This document shows, one piece after another, positions 18,318 to 28,175 of a DNA stretch of 64,000 nt. The stretch is from contig JAAXZN010000058.1 of NCBI GenBank assembly GCA_012719855.1, forward strand, positions 1 to 64,000, in the 5' to 3' direction. Under the pieces are notes generated by a model. The model did no database searches. It was not told the origin of the DNA and saw only the letters and a list, made by a program, of their open reading frames with translations. A program made the position numbers and the translations under genes. The DNA comes from Serratia liquefaciens. GTDB taxonomy: Bacteria; Pseudomonadota; Gammaproteobacteria; Enterobacterales; Enterobacteriaceae. Position 1 is the stretch's first letter; each line of letters opens with the position of its first letter.

Positions 18318-19313
18318 TTATTTCGCTGCTGCCGCAGCCGTCGTGATCCAGCCGTCAAAAGTGGCCTGGTGGGCTTTGATCCAGCCGTCTACGTGACGTT
18401 GTATGTCGGCGGCGCTGTTCTCGCCTTTATGCATACGCAGGTTTTGCGCGTTCACGTCCGCCAGCGGCAATTTCATGATGGCGAACAGTTTGGCCGCGGC
18501 CGGGTTGGCTTGCGCCCATTGCTTGTTGGCGACGATATGTTCGTTGTTGACGGAAAAGCCGTAATTCTCGCCGTCCGGCAAGGCGGTATCGTTGTCTTTC
18601 AACGAGCCAGGGCTGGCGGAGAAGGGCACGGTCAACCAAACCACATCGCGGCCCGGTGCCAATTCATCGCTGACCCAGTACGGCGTCCAGGTGAAATACA
18701 GCACCGGTTTACCCTGTTTGAAGCGGGTCAGGGTGTCGGCGATGATGGCGGAGTAATTGCCCTGGTTTTGAGTCACGGTGTCGCTCAGGCCATAGGCTTT
18801 GATATGGGTGTTAATGACGTTGCCGCACACCCAGCCCGGTTCACAGCCTGCCAGGTCGGCCTTGCCGTCGCCGTCGGCATCGAACAACTTCGCCAGCTTG
18901 GGATCTTTTAACTGGGAGATATCGCTGATGTGGTATTGATCGGCGGTTTTCTTGTCGATCAAATAACCCTGGGCCGCATTGGTGATATAGGCGCCCTGAC
19001 GATAGAACTTCTTGTCGCCGCCGGCGCTTTGGTACATGTCGGTTTGCAGCGGATCCCAGTTCACCGCCATGTAGGTGGCATCGCCGGAAGCGATAGAGGT
19101 ATAGGCAATATTGTATTCCACCTCGTCGGTAGGCTGGACGTCATAGCCCAGCTTGGCCAGGGCGCGGTTGACCAATTCGGTCTGGAAACTTTCTTCGGCG
19201 AGGGTGCTCTGCAACGGTTTCACCGTGACGCCTTTGCCGGGTAATTCGACGGCGAACGCCTGTATGCTTAGCAATGAAGTCAGGGCCAGAGCCCAAATTC
19301 CTGTCGAGCGCAT
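18318..19313 (-). CDS. proX: glycine betaine/proline-binding protein ProX, first copy
   Basis: ProU periplasmic binding protein, 331 residues with a signal peptide ending near AFA (residue 21). Binding-site segments are conserved: [27 protein letters not shown] and [20 protein letters not shown]. The length is that of E. coli ProX (330). It lies 63 bases after proW; the gap holds a GC-rich inverted repeat (TGCCCCCG / CGGGGGCA, about 19349-19373). Such a structure between proW and proX could stabilise the mRNA or set the relative expression of the binding protein. Confidence 0.95.
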   Translation of the reverse strand: MRSTGIWALALTSLLSIQAFAVELPGKGVTVKPLQSTLAEESFQTELVNRALAKLGYDVQPTDEVEYNIAYTSIASGDATYMAVNWDPLQTDMYQSAGGDKKFYRQGAYITNAAQGYLIDKKTADQYHISDISQLKDPKLAKLFDADGDGKADLAGCEPGWVCGNVINTHIKAYGLSDTVTQNQGNYSAIIADTLTRFKQGKPVLYFTWTPYWVSDELAPGRDVVWLTVPFSASPGSLKDNDTALPDGENYGFSVNNEHIVANKQWAQANPAAAKLFAIMKLPLADVNAQNLRMHKGENSAADIQRHVDGWIKAHQATFDGWITTAAAAAK

Positions 19314-19376
19314 AGTGGTTCCTTCGATTTTAGAGGTGCTGTCGGTGCCCCCGACGTTTGGCCGGGGGCAGGGCGA

Positions 19377-20495
19377 TTAAGGCTTTTTGATGAAGGGCCG
19401 GGTGACTAATCCGATCGGGCCGTGAGCATACCAACGGCCCATGCCTTTGCTGCGGCGATCGCGCCCCAGCGACTGGGTGAGGCGGTCGAGAATTATCGCC
19501 AGGATCACGATACCGACCCCGCCAACGGCGGCCAGCCCCATATCCAGACGACCGATACCGCGCAATACCATCTGGCCCAGGCCGCCAACGGCGATCATCG
19601 AAGCGATAACCACCATCGACAGCGCCAGCATCAGCGTTTGGTTTACGCCGGCCATAATGGTCGGCATTGCCAGTGGCAATTGCACTTTAAACAGCAGTTG
19701 GCGCGGGCTGGCGCCAAAGGATTCGGCGGCTTCGATCAGATCTTCCGGCACTTGTTTAATGCCCAGAATGGTCAGTCGCACGATCGGCGGCAGCGCAAAG
19801 ATAATGGTCACCACCACCCCCGGCACGTTACCGATACCGAACAGCATGACGATCGGCACCAGATAGACGAAGGCCGGCGTGGTCTGCATGGCGTCGAGCA
19901 GTGGCCGGATCACCTTGCCGGCGTGCTTGCTGCGCGCCAGCCAAATACCGAGCGGCAGGCCGATGACGATACAGAAGAACAGGGCGGTCAGGACCAGCGC
20001 CAGGGTCACCATGGCTTGCGACCAGGCGCCAATCGCACCAATGGCAATCAGCGACACCAACGTCGCAGCACCCATACCAAGGCTGGAGAGCTGCCAGGCA
20101 ATCAACGAGAACAGCAAAATGGCGATCGGGGCAGGCATGCCGAGCAGCAGTTGCTGAAAGCCGCTGAGAATAAAATCGACCGGCACGCGAATGCCCTGAA
20201 ACAGCGGGCGAAAGTGCAGTACCAGCCAGTCGATGCCGTGGGTGACCCAGGAGTCAAACGGCACCCAGGTTTTGTGGAACGGATCCAGCAGGCTGAAATG
20301 TTCCTGTTGGACCGGTGCGCTGTTAAGCCAGTCGGCACCCTGCGCAGCCTGATTGGCGGCGTCATGGGTTTCCGGTGGCGGTGCGCTGGACCAGGCATCA
20401 CCGGCGGGCGCTGTCGATGTTGCGGCGTCAGTCGCCGGTGCGGCGCTGGGGTCGGCAGGCGCAGTCGCCCATGGATCCTGTGTAGTATCACTCAT
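19377..20495 (-). CDS. proW: glycine betaine/proline ABC transporter permease ProW
   Basis: Inner-membrane permease of ProU. The 372-residue protein has a long soluble N-terminal segment rich in Ala/Pro/Asp/Ser (residues 1-75). A membrane domain follows with the ABC permease EAA loop ([20 protein letters not shown]) and about seven TM helices. It is slightly longer than E. coli ProW (354), the difference lying in the N-terminal linker. Its start overlaps the end of proV by 8 bases, so translation is coupled. Confidence 0.95.
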   Translation of the reverse strand: MSDTTQDPWATAPADPSAAPATDAATSTAPAGDAWSSAPPPETHDAANQAAQGADWLNSAPVQQEHFSLLDPFHKTWVPFDSWVTHGIDWLVLHFRPLFQGIRVPVDFILSGFQQLLLGMPAPIAILLFSLIAWQLSSLGMGAATLVSLIAIGAIGAWSQAMVTLALVLTALFFCIVIGLPLGIWLARSKHAGKVIRPLLDAMQTTPAFVYLVPIVMLFGIGNVPGVVVTIIFALPPIVRLTILGIKQVPEDLIEAAESFGASPRQLLFKVQLPLAMPTIMAGVNQTLMLALSMVVIASMIAVGGLGQMVLRGIGRLDMGLAAVGGVGIVILAIILDRLTQSLGRDRRSKGMGRWYAHGPIGLVTRPFIKKP

Positions 20496-21690
20496 TCGCT
20501 GGGCCCTCTTTATCTAAGGCCTGCAACAGCATGGCCTTGGAAATAATTCCGATATAGTTATTTTCTTCGCAGACCACGGGGACCGCACAAGGCGCCAGGG
20601 CAACCAATGAAATCAGTTCGCTCAGCGGCATGTCGGCCGGGACCGGGGCAGGGGCTTCCAGCAGGGCGTCATCCAACGTCTGGTTGGCCGCCAGCGCCTG
20701 CTTGAGTGAATCTACCGACACCACGCCGATAAATTTCTTCCCGCGTTCAATAACATAACCATAATCGCGGTCTTCATCGCGCAGCAGCTGTAGCGCTGAA
20801 CGCGGACCAAAACCGGGGGTTTTACGAATAAGGGCGACAGGACGACGCTTGGCGATATCCTTGGCGCTGAAAACGTGGCTGATATCGACGCCACGGAAGA
20901 AGGTGCGGACATAATCGTTGGCCGGATTATTTAATATTTCCTCCGGCGTACCGACCTGAATAACTTCTCCGCCTTGCATAATGGCAATACGATCGCCAAT
21001 ACGCATCGCCTCATCCAAATCATGGGAAATAAAGACGATGGTGCGCTGATGCTGGGCCTGTAATTTGACCAGCTCATCTTGCATCTCGGTACGGATTAAT
21101 GGATCCAGCGCCGAGAAGGCTTCATCCATCAATAATATGTCCGGATTATTCGCCATGGCACGGGCTAATCCCACGCGCTGACGCATCCCGCCGGAAAGTT
21201 CATCGGGATAAGAATAGGCATAATTCTCCAGCCCGACCTGACGCAATGCTTCCAGGGCTTTTTCCTGGCGTTCCTGTGGTGGAATACCGGCCAATTCCAT
21301 ACCGAATGCGGTGTTATTCAATACATTCATATGTGGCATTAAAGCGAATGATTGAAACACCATGCTGATCTTATTACGGCGTACGGCGCGCAGTGCGCTG
21401 TCGGATATTTTAGATATATCCTCGCCATCAATCAGCACCTGACCGCGGGTGGGTTCTATCAGACGATTGAGAAGGCGTACCAGGGTGGATTTTCCAGATC
21501 CGGAAAGCCCCATGATGACAAATATCTCGCCTTCTTCAATGGCCAGAGAGGCGTCTTTTACGCCCAATGATAATCCGGTTTTTTCAAGCAATTGGTCTTT
21601 TGTCAGGCCTTTTTCAATCAGTTTGAAAGCGCGATCCGGATGTTCGCCAAATATCTTATACAGGTTCTTTACTTCGAGTTTAATTGCCAT
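20488..21690 (-). CDS. proV: glycine betaine/proline ABC transporter ATPase ProV
   Basis: ATP-binding subunit of ProU. The ATG at 21690 gives 400 residues beginning [18 protein letters not shown], identical in length to E. coli ProV. Walker A GLSGSGKS (about residue 61), signature LSGGMRQR, Walker [13 protein letters not shown] and the H-loop FISHDLDEA are all present. Two CBS domains follow from about residue 280 to the end; in osmotic ABC importers these sense ionic strength. First gene of proVWXX, expressed from the upstream promoter at 21762-21789. Confidence 0.96.
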   Translation of the reverse strand: MAIKLEVKNLYKIFGEHPDRAFKLIEKGLTKDQLLEKTGLSLGVKDASLAIEEGEIFVIMGLSGSGKSTLVRLLNRLIEPTRGQVLIDGEDISKISDSALRAVRRNKISMVFQSFALMPHMNVLNNTAFGMELAGIPPQERQEKALEALRQVGLENYAYSYPDELSGGMRQRVGLARAMANNPDILLMDEAFSALDPLIRTEMQDELVKLQAQHQRTIVFISHDLDEAMRIGDRIAIMQGGEVIQVGTPEEILNNPANDYVRTFFRGVDISHVFSAKDIAKRRPVALIRKTPGFGPRSALQLLRDEDRDYGYVIERGKKFIGVVSVDSLKQALAANQTLDDALLEAPAPVPADMPLSELISLVALAPCAVPVVCEENNYIGIISKAMLLQALDKEGPANE

Positions 21691-21761
21691 GCAATTTGCT
21701 GTTTCCTCTGATGAATTATCAAACGATAAAAATTTCCCAATAGAAAATAATAGTCCCCTAT

Positions 21762-21789
21762 ACCCTAACACAGTGAATATCTGAGACAA
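21762..21789 (-). promoter_or_regulatory. proU (proV) sigma-70 promoter
   Basis: On the minus strand a -35 TTGTCT and a -10 TAGGGT are separated by 16 bases. The unusual TAGGGT -10 and 16-base spacing are those of the osmotically controlled E. coli proU P2 promoter, from memory. The deduced start lies about 65 bases before the proV ATG. Flanking DNA (21691-21960) is AT-rich, as expected for H-NS-repressed proU. The rest of this 406-base intergenic region shows no gene. Confidence 0.75.
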
Positions 21790-21970
21790 CCCTCAATGTC
21801 CGATGAATGGGGTATTAACGATTTACATCAAGTTTTCGATTAGTTATGGTAATGGGGTGAGTGCTCAATTATCAGTGGCTGATATTTCCGATAAATGGTT
21901 GGTTTTTAGTAAGAATAATCCGTTCTGATTATTGCTATTATTTGCCTGTCAAAGCCTGTTTTCAGACAAT

Positions 21971-21994
21971 AAAAAACCCGACCAGAGGCCGGGT
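21971..21994 (-). terminator. terminator downstream of the two-component operon
   Basis: On the minus strand a GC-rich hairpin (ACCCG / CGGGT with two more G-C pairs after one mismatch) is followed by five T residues. It lies about 100 bases after the response-regulator stop codon. Confidence 0.7.
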
Positions 21995-22096
21995 AAAAGT
22001 CATCAGTATTTCATCAATTTTTAACGACAGGTGCCGATATCGAGGGGATATCGCCGAAGTTATATTACCCCTTCAATATGACAGCCAGATGGCAGC

Positions 22097-22786
22097 CTAT
22101 GCCTTGCGATATAGGCGCCGCGGGTGACCGATATTGCCGTACATCATTTCAACGCGCACAAACTGGGTAGCGACGCAATATTCCAGATAACGTCGGGCGG
22201 TGGTTTTGCTGATCCCGACCTGTTCGACCACGTCTTCTACCGCATGCGCGGCCTCAGGTTGCTTGATAAACAGCGCCTGTACCAGTTCCAGCGTGTTGGC
22301 TTCTATGCCTTTGGCACTGGGTTCGCTGGAGAACTGTTTGGATTGCAGGTTATACAGTGCGTCGACGTTGCTCTGGTCGATCACCTTGAAGGTGCGCTGG
22401 GTTTGCACAAACTGCATAAAGCGCTCCAGTGAGTTGCGCAGCCGCTTGTAGGAGACCGGTTTAATGATGTAATCGAAGGCGCCGTTGCGGATCGCCTGGC
22501 TGCAGGTATTCATATCGCTGGCGGCGGTAATGAAGATCACCGAACAACCGGGGTTTTTCACCGCCGCTTCTTCCATCAGCTCAATCCCCTGGCCGTCGGG
22601 CAAAAAGTTGTCCAGCAGGATCAGCCGTGGCTGGTGGGCGTTGACTTTGGCTCTGGCCTCGGCCAGCGTGGCGGCATAGGCCACCACCCGCAGAGCAAAG
22701 TTCTGCTCGATAAATTCCGCGTGCAGCGTCGCCAGCTGTGGCTCATCTTCCACGATCAAAACGTCCAGTGCTTCTGGTTGCATCAT
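22097..22786 (-). CDS. CitB/DcuR-type response regulator
   Basis: Transcriptional response regulator for carboxylate sensing. The ATG at 22786 gives 229 residues. The receiver domain has acidic pocket residues in VLIVEDEP, phosphoacceptor Asp in LILLDNFLPDG and the conserved Lys in IIKPVSYKRL. The C-terminal part holds a helix-turn-helix (VEQVGISKTTARRYLEYC), the arrangement of CitB, DcuR and MalR. It lies 8 bases after the sensor kinase gene on the same strand. Likely target: the divergent 2-hydroxycarboxylate carrier at 24720. A TTG start at 22798 is possible. Confidence 0.88.
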   Translation of the reverse strand: MMQPEALDVLIVEDEPQLATLHAEFIEQNFALRVVAYAATLAEARAKVNAHQPRLILLDNFLPDGQGIELMEEAAVKNPGCSVIFITAASDMNTCSQAIRNGAFDYIIKPVSYKRLRNSLERFMQFVQTQRTFKVIDQSNVDALYNLQSKQFSSEPSAKGIEANTLELVQALFIKQPEAAHAVEDVVEQVGISKTTARRYLEYCVATQFVRVEMMYGNIGHPRRLYRKA

Positions 22787-22794
22787 TCGGGTGC

Positions 22795-24393
22795 TCAAGA
22801 TTGTTTAGGGATAAACAAAGAAAAAATAGCGCCGTGCGGATCGTTGTCCGACACTTCTATGCTGCCGTGCGCCTGCGCCACGTGGCTGGCAACCAGATGC
22901 AGGCCGATGCCGTGGTCACCCTTGTCATCTTTGGTGGTGACGCCCTGTTCGAACAGCGTATCGCGCACCTCAGCGGCAATGCCGGTTCCGCGATCGGCCA
23001 CTTCAATCACCAGTTCATTGCTGCTGTCGCTGATATAAAGTTCTACCGCCTCATAGGGCGCACCGTAATGCAGCGTAGCGTCTACCGCATTATCCAGCAA
23101 ATTGCCGATGATCGACATCAATTCGGTTTCATTCAATGCCGCCGGGATCTGCCGCAGCTGGCAGGCCGGATCGAAACGCAATTCCACGCCTTTTTCCTTC
23201 GCGCTGGAGTATTTGCCCAGCAGCAGGCCGCACAAAGCCGCCGAACTGAAACGCTGTGAGATAAAGTCGAGGATCTCCTGCGCACCTTCCGATTGTGCCT
23301 CCACATAGCGGATAGCCTCGTCATAGCGTTGCATATGCAGCAGGCCGGCGAGGGTGGCGGTCCAGTTCAGCTGTTCGTGGCGCATGATGCGCAGGTTGTC
23401 GGCATAGCGCTTCACCTGGCTAAGCTGGCTGCTCAGGGTATTGATATCGTTCTTGTCGCGGAAGCTGATCACCCAGCCCTGCAGCTCTTCTTCCTGCATG
23501 ATGCGTACCCGGCTGGCGATGACCCGCACATGGTTGAAGCGGCAGACCTCGTCATGGGTATCATGCCCTAACTGTGAGGCGCCGAAGAAATCCGGCTGGG
23601 ATTGGATCACCTCACCGATTTCGCGGCCCATCAGGGCGCCGGCGGGCTGACGCAGATCCAGCAGTTCGCGGGCCGCGTGGTTGATGGTGATGATCCGCAA
23701 CTGAGGATCGACGGCAATCACCCCTTCATAGATCGCTTCCAGCAAGGCTTTCTGTTGGCGTACCAGCAGGGCAATTTCTTTCGGTTCCAGCCAGAACATT
23801 TGGCGTTTTAAATTTTTCGATAACAGCCACGAAAATACGAACAGCGCGATCAATAAAAGCACTATCGACCCAAGAATTTGCGTCAGAGTTCTGGAATTTA
23901 AATTGTCGATATGGGATTTGAGATAACCCACCGAAACAATGCCGATAACATTATTATTTTCGTCCAAAATAGGTGCTTTACTGCGCAATGAAATGCCGAT
24001 GCCGCCTTTGCGGATGGAAATAATGCTTTTGCCTTCGAGAACCTCTTTATTATCGCCGCCGACCATCGGCGTGCCGATACGGTTGGCATATTCAGAGTGA
24101 TAAAGATGGCGGGTTTGCTTATCGCCGATAACGATATAGCTGGCATCGCTGCTGGCGCGTATTTTTTTCATTAGCGCTGCAATTTTAACCGGGTCTTTTT
24201 TTTCCACAGCGGTGATCAAGGAGGGGATCAGGGCAATCTCGCGTGCCTGCACCTGCGCTCGCGCGCCAAGGTCGCGGTGCAGTTGAGCATCGAGTTGGTA
24301 GTAGGTGTAAGCACCAATAAACGTCAACAGCAGGCAGGAGAAGGCAACCAGGCACAGGAATAGCTTGATTTGAAATGAAAGTTTTATGCGCAT
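22795..24393 (-). CDS. CitA/DcuS-type sensor histidine kinase
   Basis: Membrane-bound sensor of external di- or tricarboxylates. The ATG at 24393 gives 532 residues. TM1 is at about residues 8-28, followed by a periplasmic PAS domain (about 35-165, including SDASYIVIGDKQTRHLYHSE) and TM2 at about 175-195. A cytoplasmic PAS domain precedes the kinase core. The phosphorylated histidine is probably in RHEQLNWTATLAGLLHM. The N box is NLLDNAVDAT and the G boxes are VADRGTGIA and DHGIGLHLVASHV. It pairs with the downstream response regulator and is divergent from the carrier gene. Confidence 0.9.
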   Translation of the reverse strand: MRIKLSFQIKLFLCLVAFSCLLLTFIGAYTYYQLDAQLHRDLGARAQVQAREIALIPSLITAVEKKDPVKIAALMKKIRASSDASYIVIGDKQTRHLYHSEYANRIGTPMVGGDNKEVLEGKSIISIRKGGIGISLRSKAPILDENNNVIGIVSVGYLKSHIDNLNSRTLTQILGSIVLLLIALFVFSWLLSKNLKRQMFWLEPKEIALLVRQQKALLEAIYEGVIAVDPQLRIITINHAARELLDLRQPAGALMGREIGEVIQSQPDFFGASQLGHDTHDEVCRFNHVRVIASRVRIMQEEELQGWVISFRDKNDINTLSSQLSQVKRYADNLRIMRHEQLNWTATLAGLLHMQRYDEAIRYVEAQSEGAQEILDFISQRFSSAALCGLLLGKYSSAKEKGVELRFDPACQLRQIPAALNETELMSIIGNLLDNAVDATLHYGAPYEAVELYISDSSNELVIEVADRGTGIAAEVRDTLFEQGVTTKDDKGDHGIGLHLVASHVAQAHGSIEVSDNDPHGAIFSLFIPKQS

Positions 24394-24560
24394 GACCGGG
24401 GTTCGCCCTGATAAATCCTGAGTGCTTACCCTATCATGAGTGGCCGTTAATGTAATATTGCGCCGGATCAACTTGTGATCGCAGCCACGGGATTATTCTA
24501 GTCGAGGTGGTTAATGCAGCGGCTGCAATAAAACTGATAATTCTTAAAGTAAAAATAACG

Positions 24561-24637
24561 TTAACACCATTAAAACCACGCCAAATTTTACATAATCCTA
24601 ATTAACACCATAGAAACCATAACCACCATTAAAAACC
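24561..24637. promoter_or_regulatory. three direct repeats upstream of the 2-hydroxycarboxylate carrier
   Basis: Three copies of a TTAACACCATTAAAACC-like element start at 24561, 24602 and about 24620. The first two match at 15 of 17 bases and lie 41 bases apart, about four helical turns. The third is a close variant (TAACCACCATTAAAAACC). They lie 85-160 bases before the carrier start, in the 326 bases shared with the sensor kinase, and are good candidates for response-regulator binding sites. Confidence 0.55.
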
Positions 24638-24719
24638 CTTTTTAACTTTGAACAAAATCACAGCAGATAATCCGTGCGTTTCTCTATGATGGCTGAACAA
24701 ACTAATAAGAGGCCAGATT

Positions 24720-26075
24720 ATGAGCACAACAGATGATTCTTTCCTCGCCGCCAAAGACAAAACCGCTGAAATACCGCTGCGGGAGAAATGGTGGCATATA
24801 CTGGACAATTACAAAGTAGGAATTATTCCGTTGCCGTTCTTTGTTCTGGCCGGCGTACTTATTTTATTGGATTGCCTGGAAGGGAAATTACCGAGCGATA
24901 TCGTGGTTATGGTTGCCACATTGGCGTTCTTTGGTTTTGCCTGCGGCGAATTTGGCAAACGCCTGCCGCTGATCGGCAAAATGGGGGCCGCGGCAATCTG
25001 CGCCACCTTTATCCCTTCGGCGTTGGTGCATTATGGCCTGCTGCCGGACGTGGTGGTGGAGTCGACCACCAAATTCTACAAATCGACCAATATTCTGTAT
25101 CTCTACATTTGCTGCATTATCGTTGGCAGCATTATGAGCATGAACCGCCAAGTGCTGATCCAGGGTTTTTTGCGCATCTTTGCACCGATGCTGTGCGGTG
25201 AGATTGTCGGCATGCTGGTGGGCATGGCGGTGGGTATGGCGCTGGGGCTGGAACCGTTCCAAATCTTCTTCTTCCTGATCTTGCCGATCATGGCCGGTGG
25301 CGTCGGCGAAGGCGCGATCCCGCTGTCGATGGGGTACGCGGCCATCTTGCATATGGAGCAGGGGGTAGCCCTGGGGCGAATTCTGCCTATCGTGATGCTC
25401 GGCAGCCTGACTGCTATCGTTCTGGCCGGCTTGCTCAACCAACTGGGTAAACGTTACCCGCACCTGACTGGCGAAGGCAGCCTGATGCCGAGCAAGCAGG
25501 GCGAAAGCGAGATGAGCGCGGTGGATAAAATCAGCGGTAAGGTGGATGTCAGCACTATTGCCTGCGGCGCGCTGTTGGCCATTCTGTTGTACATGGTGGG
25601 GATGTTGCTGCACCGCATGATTGGCCTGCCGGCACCGGTCGGCATGCTGTTCGCCGCGGTGGCGGTGAAGCTGGCGCACGGTGTGTCGCCACGCATTCAG
25701 GAAGGTTCTCAGGTGGTCTATAAATTCTTCCGTACCGCGGTGACCTACCCGATTCTGTTTGCCGTCGGCGTAGCAATCACCCCGTGGCAGGAACTGGTTA
25801 ACGCCTTTACCATCCAGAATCTGGTGGTGATTGTCAGCACCGTGTCTGCGCTGGTGGCGACCGGTTTCTTCGTCGGCAAGAAAATCGGCATGCACCCGAT
25901 CGATGTGGCAATTGTCTCCTGCTGCCAGAGTGGGCAGGGCGGCACCGGCGATGTGGCCATCCTCACCGCCGGTAATCGCATGTCGCTGATGCCCTTTGCC
26001 CAGATTGCTACCCGTATCGGCGGCGCGATTAACGTCTCGCTTTCTCTGCTGGTACTGGCCAAATTTTTCGTATAA
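24720..26075 (+). CDS. 2-hydroxycarboxylate transporter (CitS/CimH/MaeN family)
   Basis: Secondary carrier for citrate, malate or a related 2-hydroxycarboxylate. The 451-residue membrane protein shows both family GGxG re-entrant loops: MAGGVGEGAIPLS near residue 195 and CCQSGQGGTGDVAIL near residue 400. The C-terminus contains RMSLMPFAQIATRIGGA, with the substrate-binding arginine expected in that stretch. A clear AAGAGGCC ribosome site precedes the ATG. The CitAB-type two-component genes lie immediately upstream in the opposite direction, as in citrate or malate regulons. The exact substrate cannot be read from the sequence. Confidence 0.9.
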   Translation: MSTTDDSFLAAKDKTAEIPLREKWWHILDNYKVGIIPLPFFVLAGVLILLDCLEGKLPSDIVVMVATLAFFGFACGEFGKRLPLIGKMGAAAICATFIPSALVHYGLLPDVVVESTTKFYKSTNILYLYICCIIVGSIMSMNRQVLIQGFLRIFAPMLCGEIVGMLVGMAVGMALGLEPFQIFFFLILPIMAGGVGEGAIPLSMGYAAILHMEQGVALGRILPIVMLGSLTAIVLAGLLNQLGKRYPHLTGEGSLMPSKQGESEMSAVDKISGKVDVSTIACGALLAILLYMVGMLLHRMIGLPAPVGMLFAAVAVKLAHGVSPRIQEGSQVVYKFFRTAVTYPILFAVGVAITPWQELVNAFTIQNLVVIVSTVSALVATGFFVGKKIGMHPIDVAIVSCCQSGQGGTGDVAILTAGNRMSLMPFAQIATRIGGAINVSLSLLVLAKFFV

Positions 26076-26107
26076 CTCTAAAAAATCCTTAGTGTTTCTT
26101 TGCCTTT

Positions 26108-26131
26108 CCCCGCCCCCGCGGGGATTTTTTT
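26108..26131 (+). terminator. terminator of the 2-hydroxycarboxylate carrier gene
   Basis: A 6-bp GC stem (CCCCGC / GCGGGG) is followed by A and seven T residues, 32 bases after the stop codon. Confidence 0.85.
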
Positions 26132-26208
26132 ATTCATTTTCTCCTCCGGCAGGCGTCATTTCCGCTTTGGGTTAATACTTAGCGCTCAAACGACAACAAG
26201 GAGTCACC

Positions 26209-27153
26209 ATGTTCTGGAAACGTTACCTGCTGGGGGCGGCGCTGGCCGTTATGTCGCTGCAAACCCTGGCCGCAGCACCACAGGTGAAAACCCCCGCGCC
26301 GGGTTTCTATCGCATCATGCTGGGCAGCTATGAAGTCACCGCTTTGTCCGATGGCGTGCTTCGTTTGCCGGTGGATAAACTGCTGCTGAACAGTTCGCCA
26401 AAGCAGATCGAAACCGCTCTGGCTGAGCACCATCAGGGCCTGCCGGTCGTCACCTCTGTTAATGCCTATCTGATCAATACCGGCAGCAAGCTGATCCTGA
26501 TTGATACCGGGGCGGGTTCGCTGCTGGGGGAGGGGTTAGGCAAACTGGTCGCTAACCTGGAGGCTGCCGGCTATCAGCCACAGCAGGTGGATGAAATTTA
26601 CCTGACGCATATGCACCCGGATCATCTTGGCGGCCTGACGCAAAACGGTAAAGCCGCGTTCCCAAATGCGGCAGTGCGCGTCAGTCAGCAGGATGCGGAT
26701 TTTTGGCTTAGCGAGAGTCGGTTGAAACAGGCATCGCCGAAGGAGAAAGCCTCGTTTGAGAATGTTATCGCCGCGCTCAAGCCTTATCAGGCCGCCGGAC
26801 ATTTTAAAACGTTCAGTAATGATGGTGAGCTGTCGCCGGGGATCAGCGCGTTCGCCGCCCATGGGCATACGCCAGGCCACAGCATTTATCTGGTGGAAAG
26901 CCAGGGCAGAGAATTGCTGCTGCTGGGGGATTTGATCCACGTGGCGGCGGTGCAGTTTGCCCATCCGCGCGTCGCGATAAGTTTTGATAAGAATGCCAAA
27001 GCGGCAGTAGCCGAGCGGCTGCGGGTGTTTAGCGATAGCGCTCAACGCCGTGTGCTGGTGGGCGGACCGCATCTGTCATTCCCCGGCTTGGGTTACCTGA
27101 ATAAACAGGGGGAAGGTTACGACTGGGTGCCGCTGGAATATGGCGCCATGTAA
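26209..27153 (+). CDS. exported metallo-beta-lactamase-fold hydrolase
   Basis: Zinc hydrolase of the metallo-beta-lactamase superfamily, predicted periplasmic. The 314-residue precursor has a signal peptide ending at TLAAA (about residue 23). The metal-binding motif is THMHPDHLGG near residue 131, followed by HGHTPGHS, GDLIH and GGPHLSFPG. The overall layout resembles methyl-parathion-hydrolase-like members, but the substrate cannot be assigned. The ATG follows AAGGAG. It converges with the LysR gene at 27159, with five bases between stops. Confidence 0.85.
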   Translation: MFWKRYLLGAALAVMSLQTLAAAPQVKTPAPGFYRIMLGSYEVTALSDGVLRLPVDKLLLNSSPKQIETALAEHHQGLPVVTSVNAYLINTGSKLILIDTGAGSLLGEGLGKLVANLEAAGYQPQQVDEIYLTHMHPDHLGGLTQNGKAAFPNAAVRVSQQDADFWLSESRLKQASPKEKASFENVIAALKPYQAAGHFKTFSNDGELSPGISAFAAHGHTPGHSIYLVESQGRELLLLGDLIHVAAVQFAHPRVAISFDKNAKAAVAERLRVFSDSAQRRVLVGGPHLSFPGLGYLNKQGEGYDWVPLEYGAM

Positions 27154-27158
27154 GGCGT

Positions 27159-28052
27159 TTATCGATTACGGGCGGCGAACACTTTGCTGAACCAGTCGAT
27201 GAAGACCCGAACCCGCGGTGAAAGTTGGCGGTTGCGCGGGTAGAGCAATGAGACCGGCATCGGAGTGGATGGGAATTGCGGCAGCAGGGGCAGCAAGGTG
27301 CCGTTGTCCAGGCTGTCGCGCAGGTGATAACGCGGCACCTGAATGATCCCCAGCCCCATGCGCGCCGCAGCAACCAGGCTTTCCGCCGCGCTGACCGACA
27401 CCGTGCAAGGCAATGTCACCTGCTGCGTCTGGCCTGCGACAGTAAATTCCAGCGGCATCAGGGTGCCGCTGGCCGAGGAACGGAAGCCCACCATTCGGTG
27501 GCCTGCAAGTTCGCTGATGGAGTGCGGCGTGCCAAAACGTTGCAGGTAGTCCGGGGCGGCGCAGGTGACCTCTTCAAGCTCACCTAATCGACGTGCCACC
27601 ATATCGCTGTCTTTCAGTTTGCCGACGCGCACCACGCAGTCGATACCTTCCCGCACCGGATCTACCAGCCGATCGCCCTCGCTCATAAAAAGTTCGATAT
27701 CCGGATATTGCGTCAAAAAGTCGGGCATTTCCGGCAGCAAAAAGTGACGTGCCAACGTGCCGTGTACGTCGATGCGCAGCAGCCCACGCGGTTTGGCACC
27801 GGCAAACGCCATCTCGGCATCTTCGATATCCGCCAGAATGGTCAGGCAGCGTTGATAGTAAGCTTCGCCATCCAGCGTTGGGCTGACGTGGCGGGTGGTG
27901 CGTTGCAATAACCGCACCTGCAGCCGGGTCTCCAGTTGCTTGATGGCATCGGTCACCGTCGATCGCGGCAGGTTCAGATCCTGTGCGGCCTGGGTAAAGC
28001 TGCGTTGTTCCACCACGCGGGTGAACAAGCGCATGGCATCGATTCTGTCCAT
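27159..28052 (-). CDS. LysR-type regulator divergent from an SDR gene
   Basis: A 297-residue LysR regulator of the CrgA/AaeR-like group. It has an N-terminal winged HTH (SFTQAAQDLNLPRSTVTDAI) and an effector domain from about residue 90. It is transcribed away from the SDR gene at 28176 across a 123-base region. Such divergent LysR-oxidoreductase pairs are usually regulator and target. Effector unknown. Confidence 0.88.
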   Translation of the reverse strand: MDRIDAMRLFTRVVEQRSFTQAAQDLNLPRSTVTDAIKQLETRLQVRLLQRTTRHVSPTLDGEAYYQRCLTILADIEDAEMAFAGAKPRGLLRIDVHGTLARHFLLPEMPDFLTQYPDIELFMSEGDRLVDPVREGIDCVVRVGKLKDSDMVARRLGELEEVTCAAPDYLQRFGTPHSISELAGHRMVGFRSSASGTLMPLEFTVAGQTQQVTLPCTVSVSAAESLVAAARMGLGIIQVPRYHLRDSLDNGTLLPLLPQFPSTPMPVSLLYPRNRQLSPRVRVFIDWFSKVFAARNR

Positions 28053-28060
28053 GGTTATTG

Positions 28061-28088
28061 TTCGCTAAATTCGGATAGTGATAACGAA
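28061..28088. promoter_or_regulatory. possible LysR operator
   Basis: An imperfect inverted repeat (TTCGCTA / TAACGAA, 6 of 7 matching) spans 28 bases just upstream of the LysR start in the LysR-SDR divergent region. Position and T/A-containing arms fit a LysR recognition site, but this is inference. Confidence 0.35.
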
Positions 28089-28175
28089 GAGTAGGGGATT
28101 ATTCGCCAGGGCGAAAGGTGCATGATGTTGTCACGCCGGCAAGTCGCCGGCGCATAGCCGACGAGGATAGAGAGC

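Noticed and set aside
19422-20546. 374-codon plus-strand frame antisense to proW
   Set aside because: Rich in His/Arg/Gln/Gly from the complement of GC-rich codons; proW and proV on the other strand are certain.
24888-25895. 335-codon minus-strand frame antisense to the 2-hydroxycarboxylate carrier
   Set aside because: Low-complexity histidine/glutamine-rich translation, opposite a clear family member.
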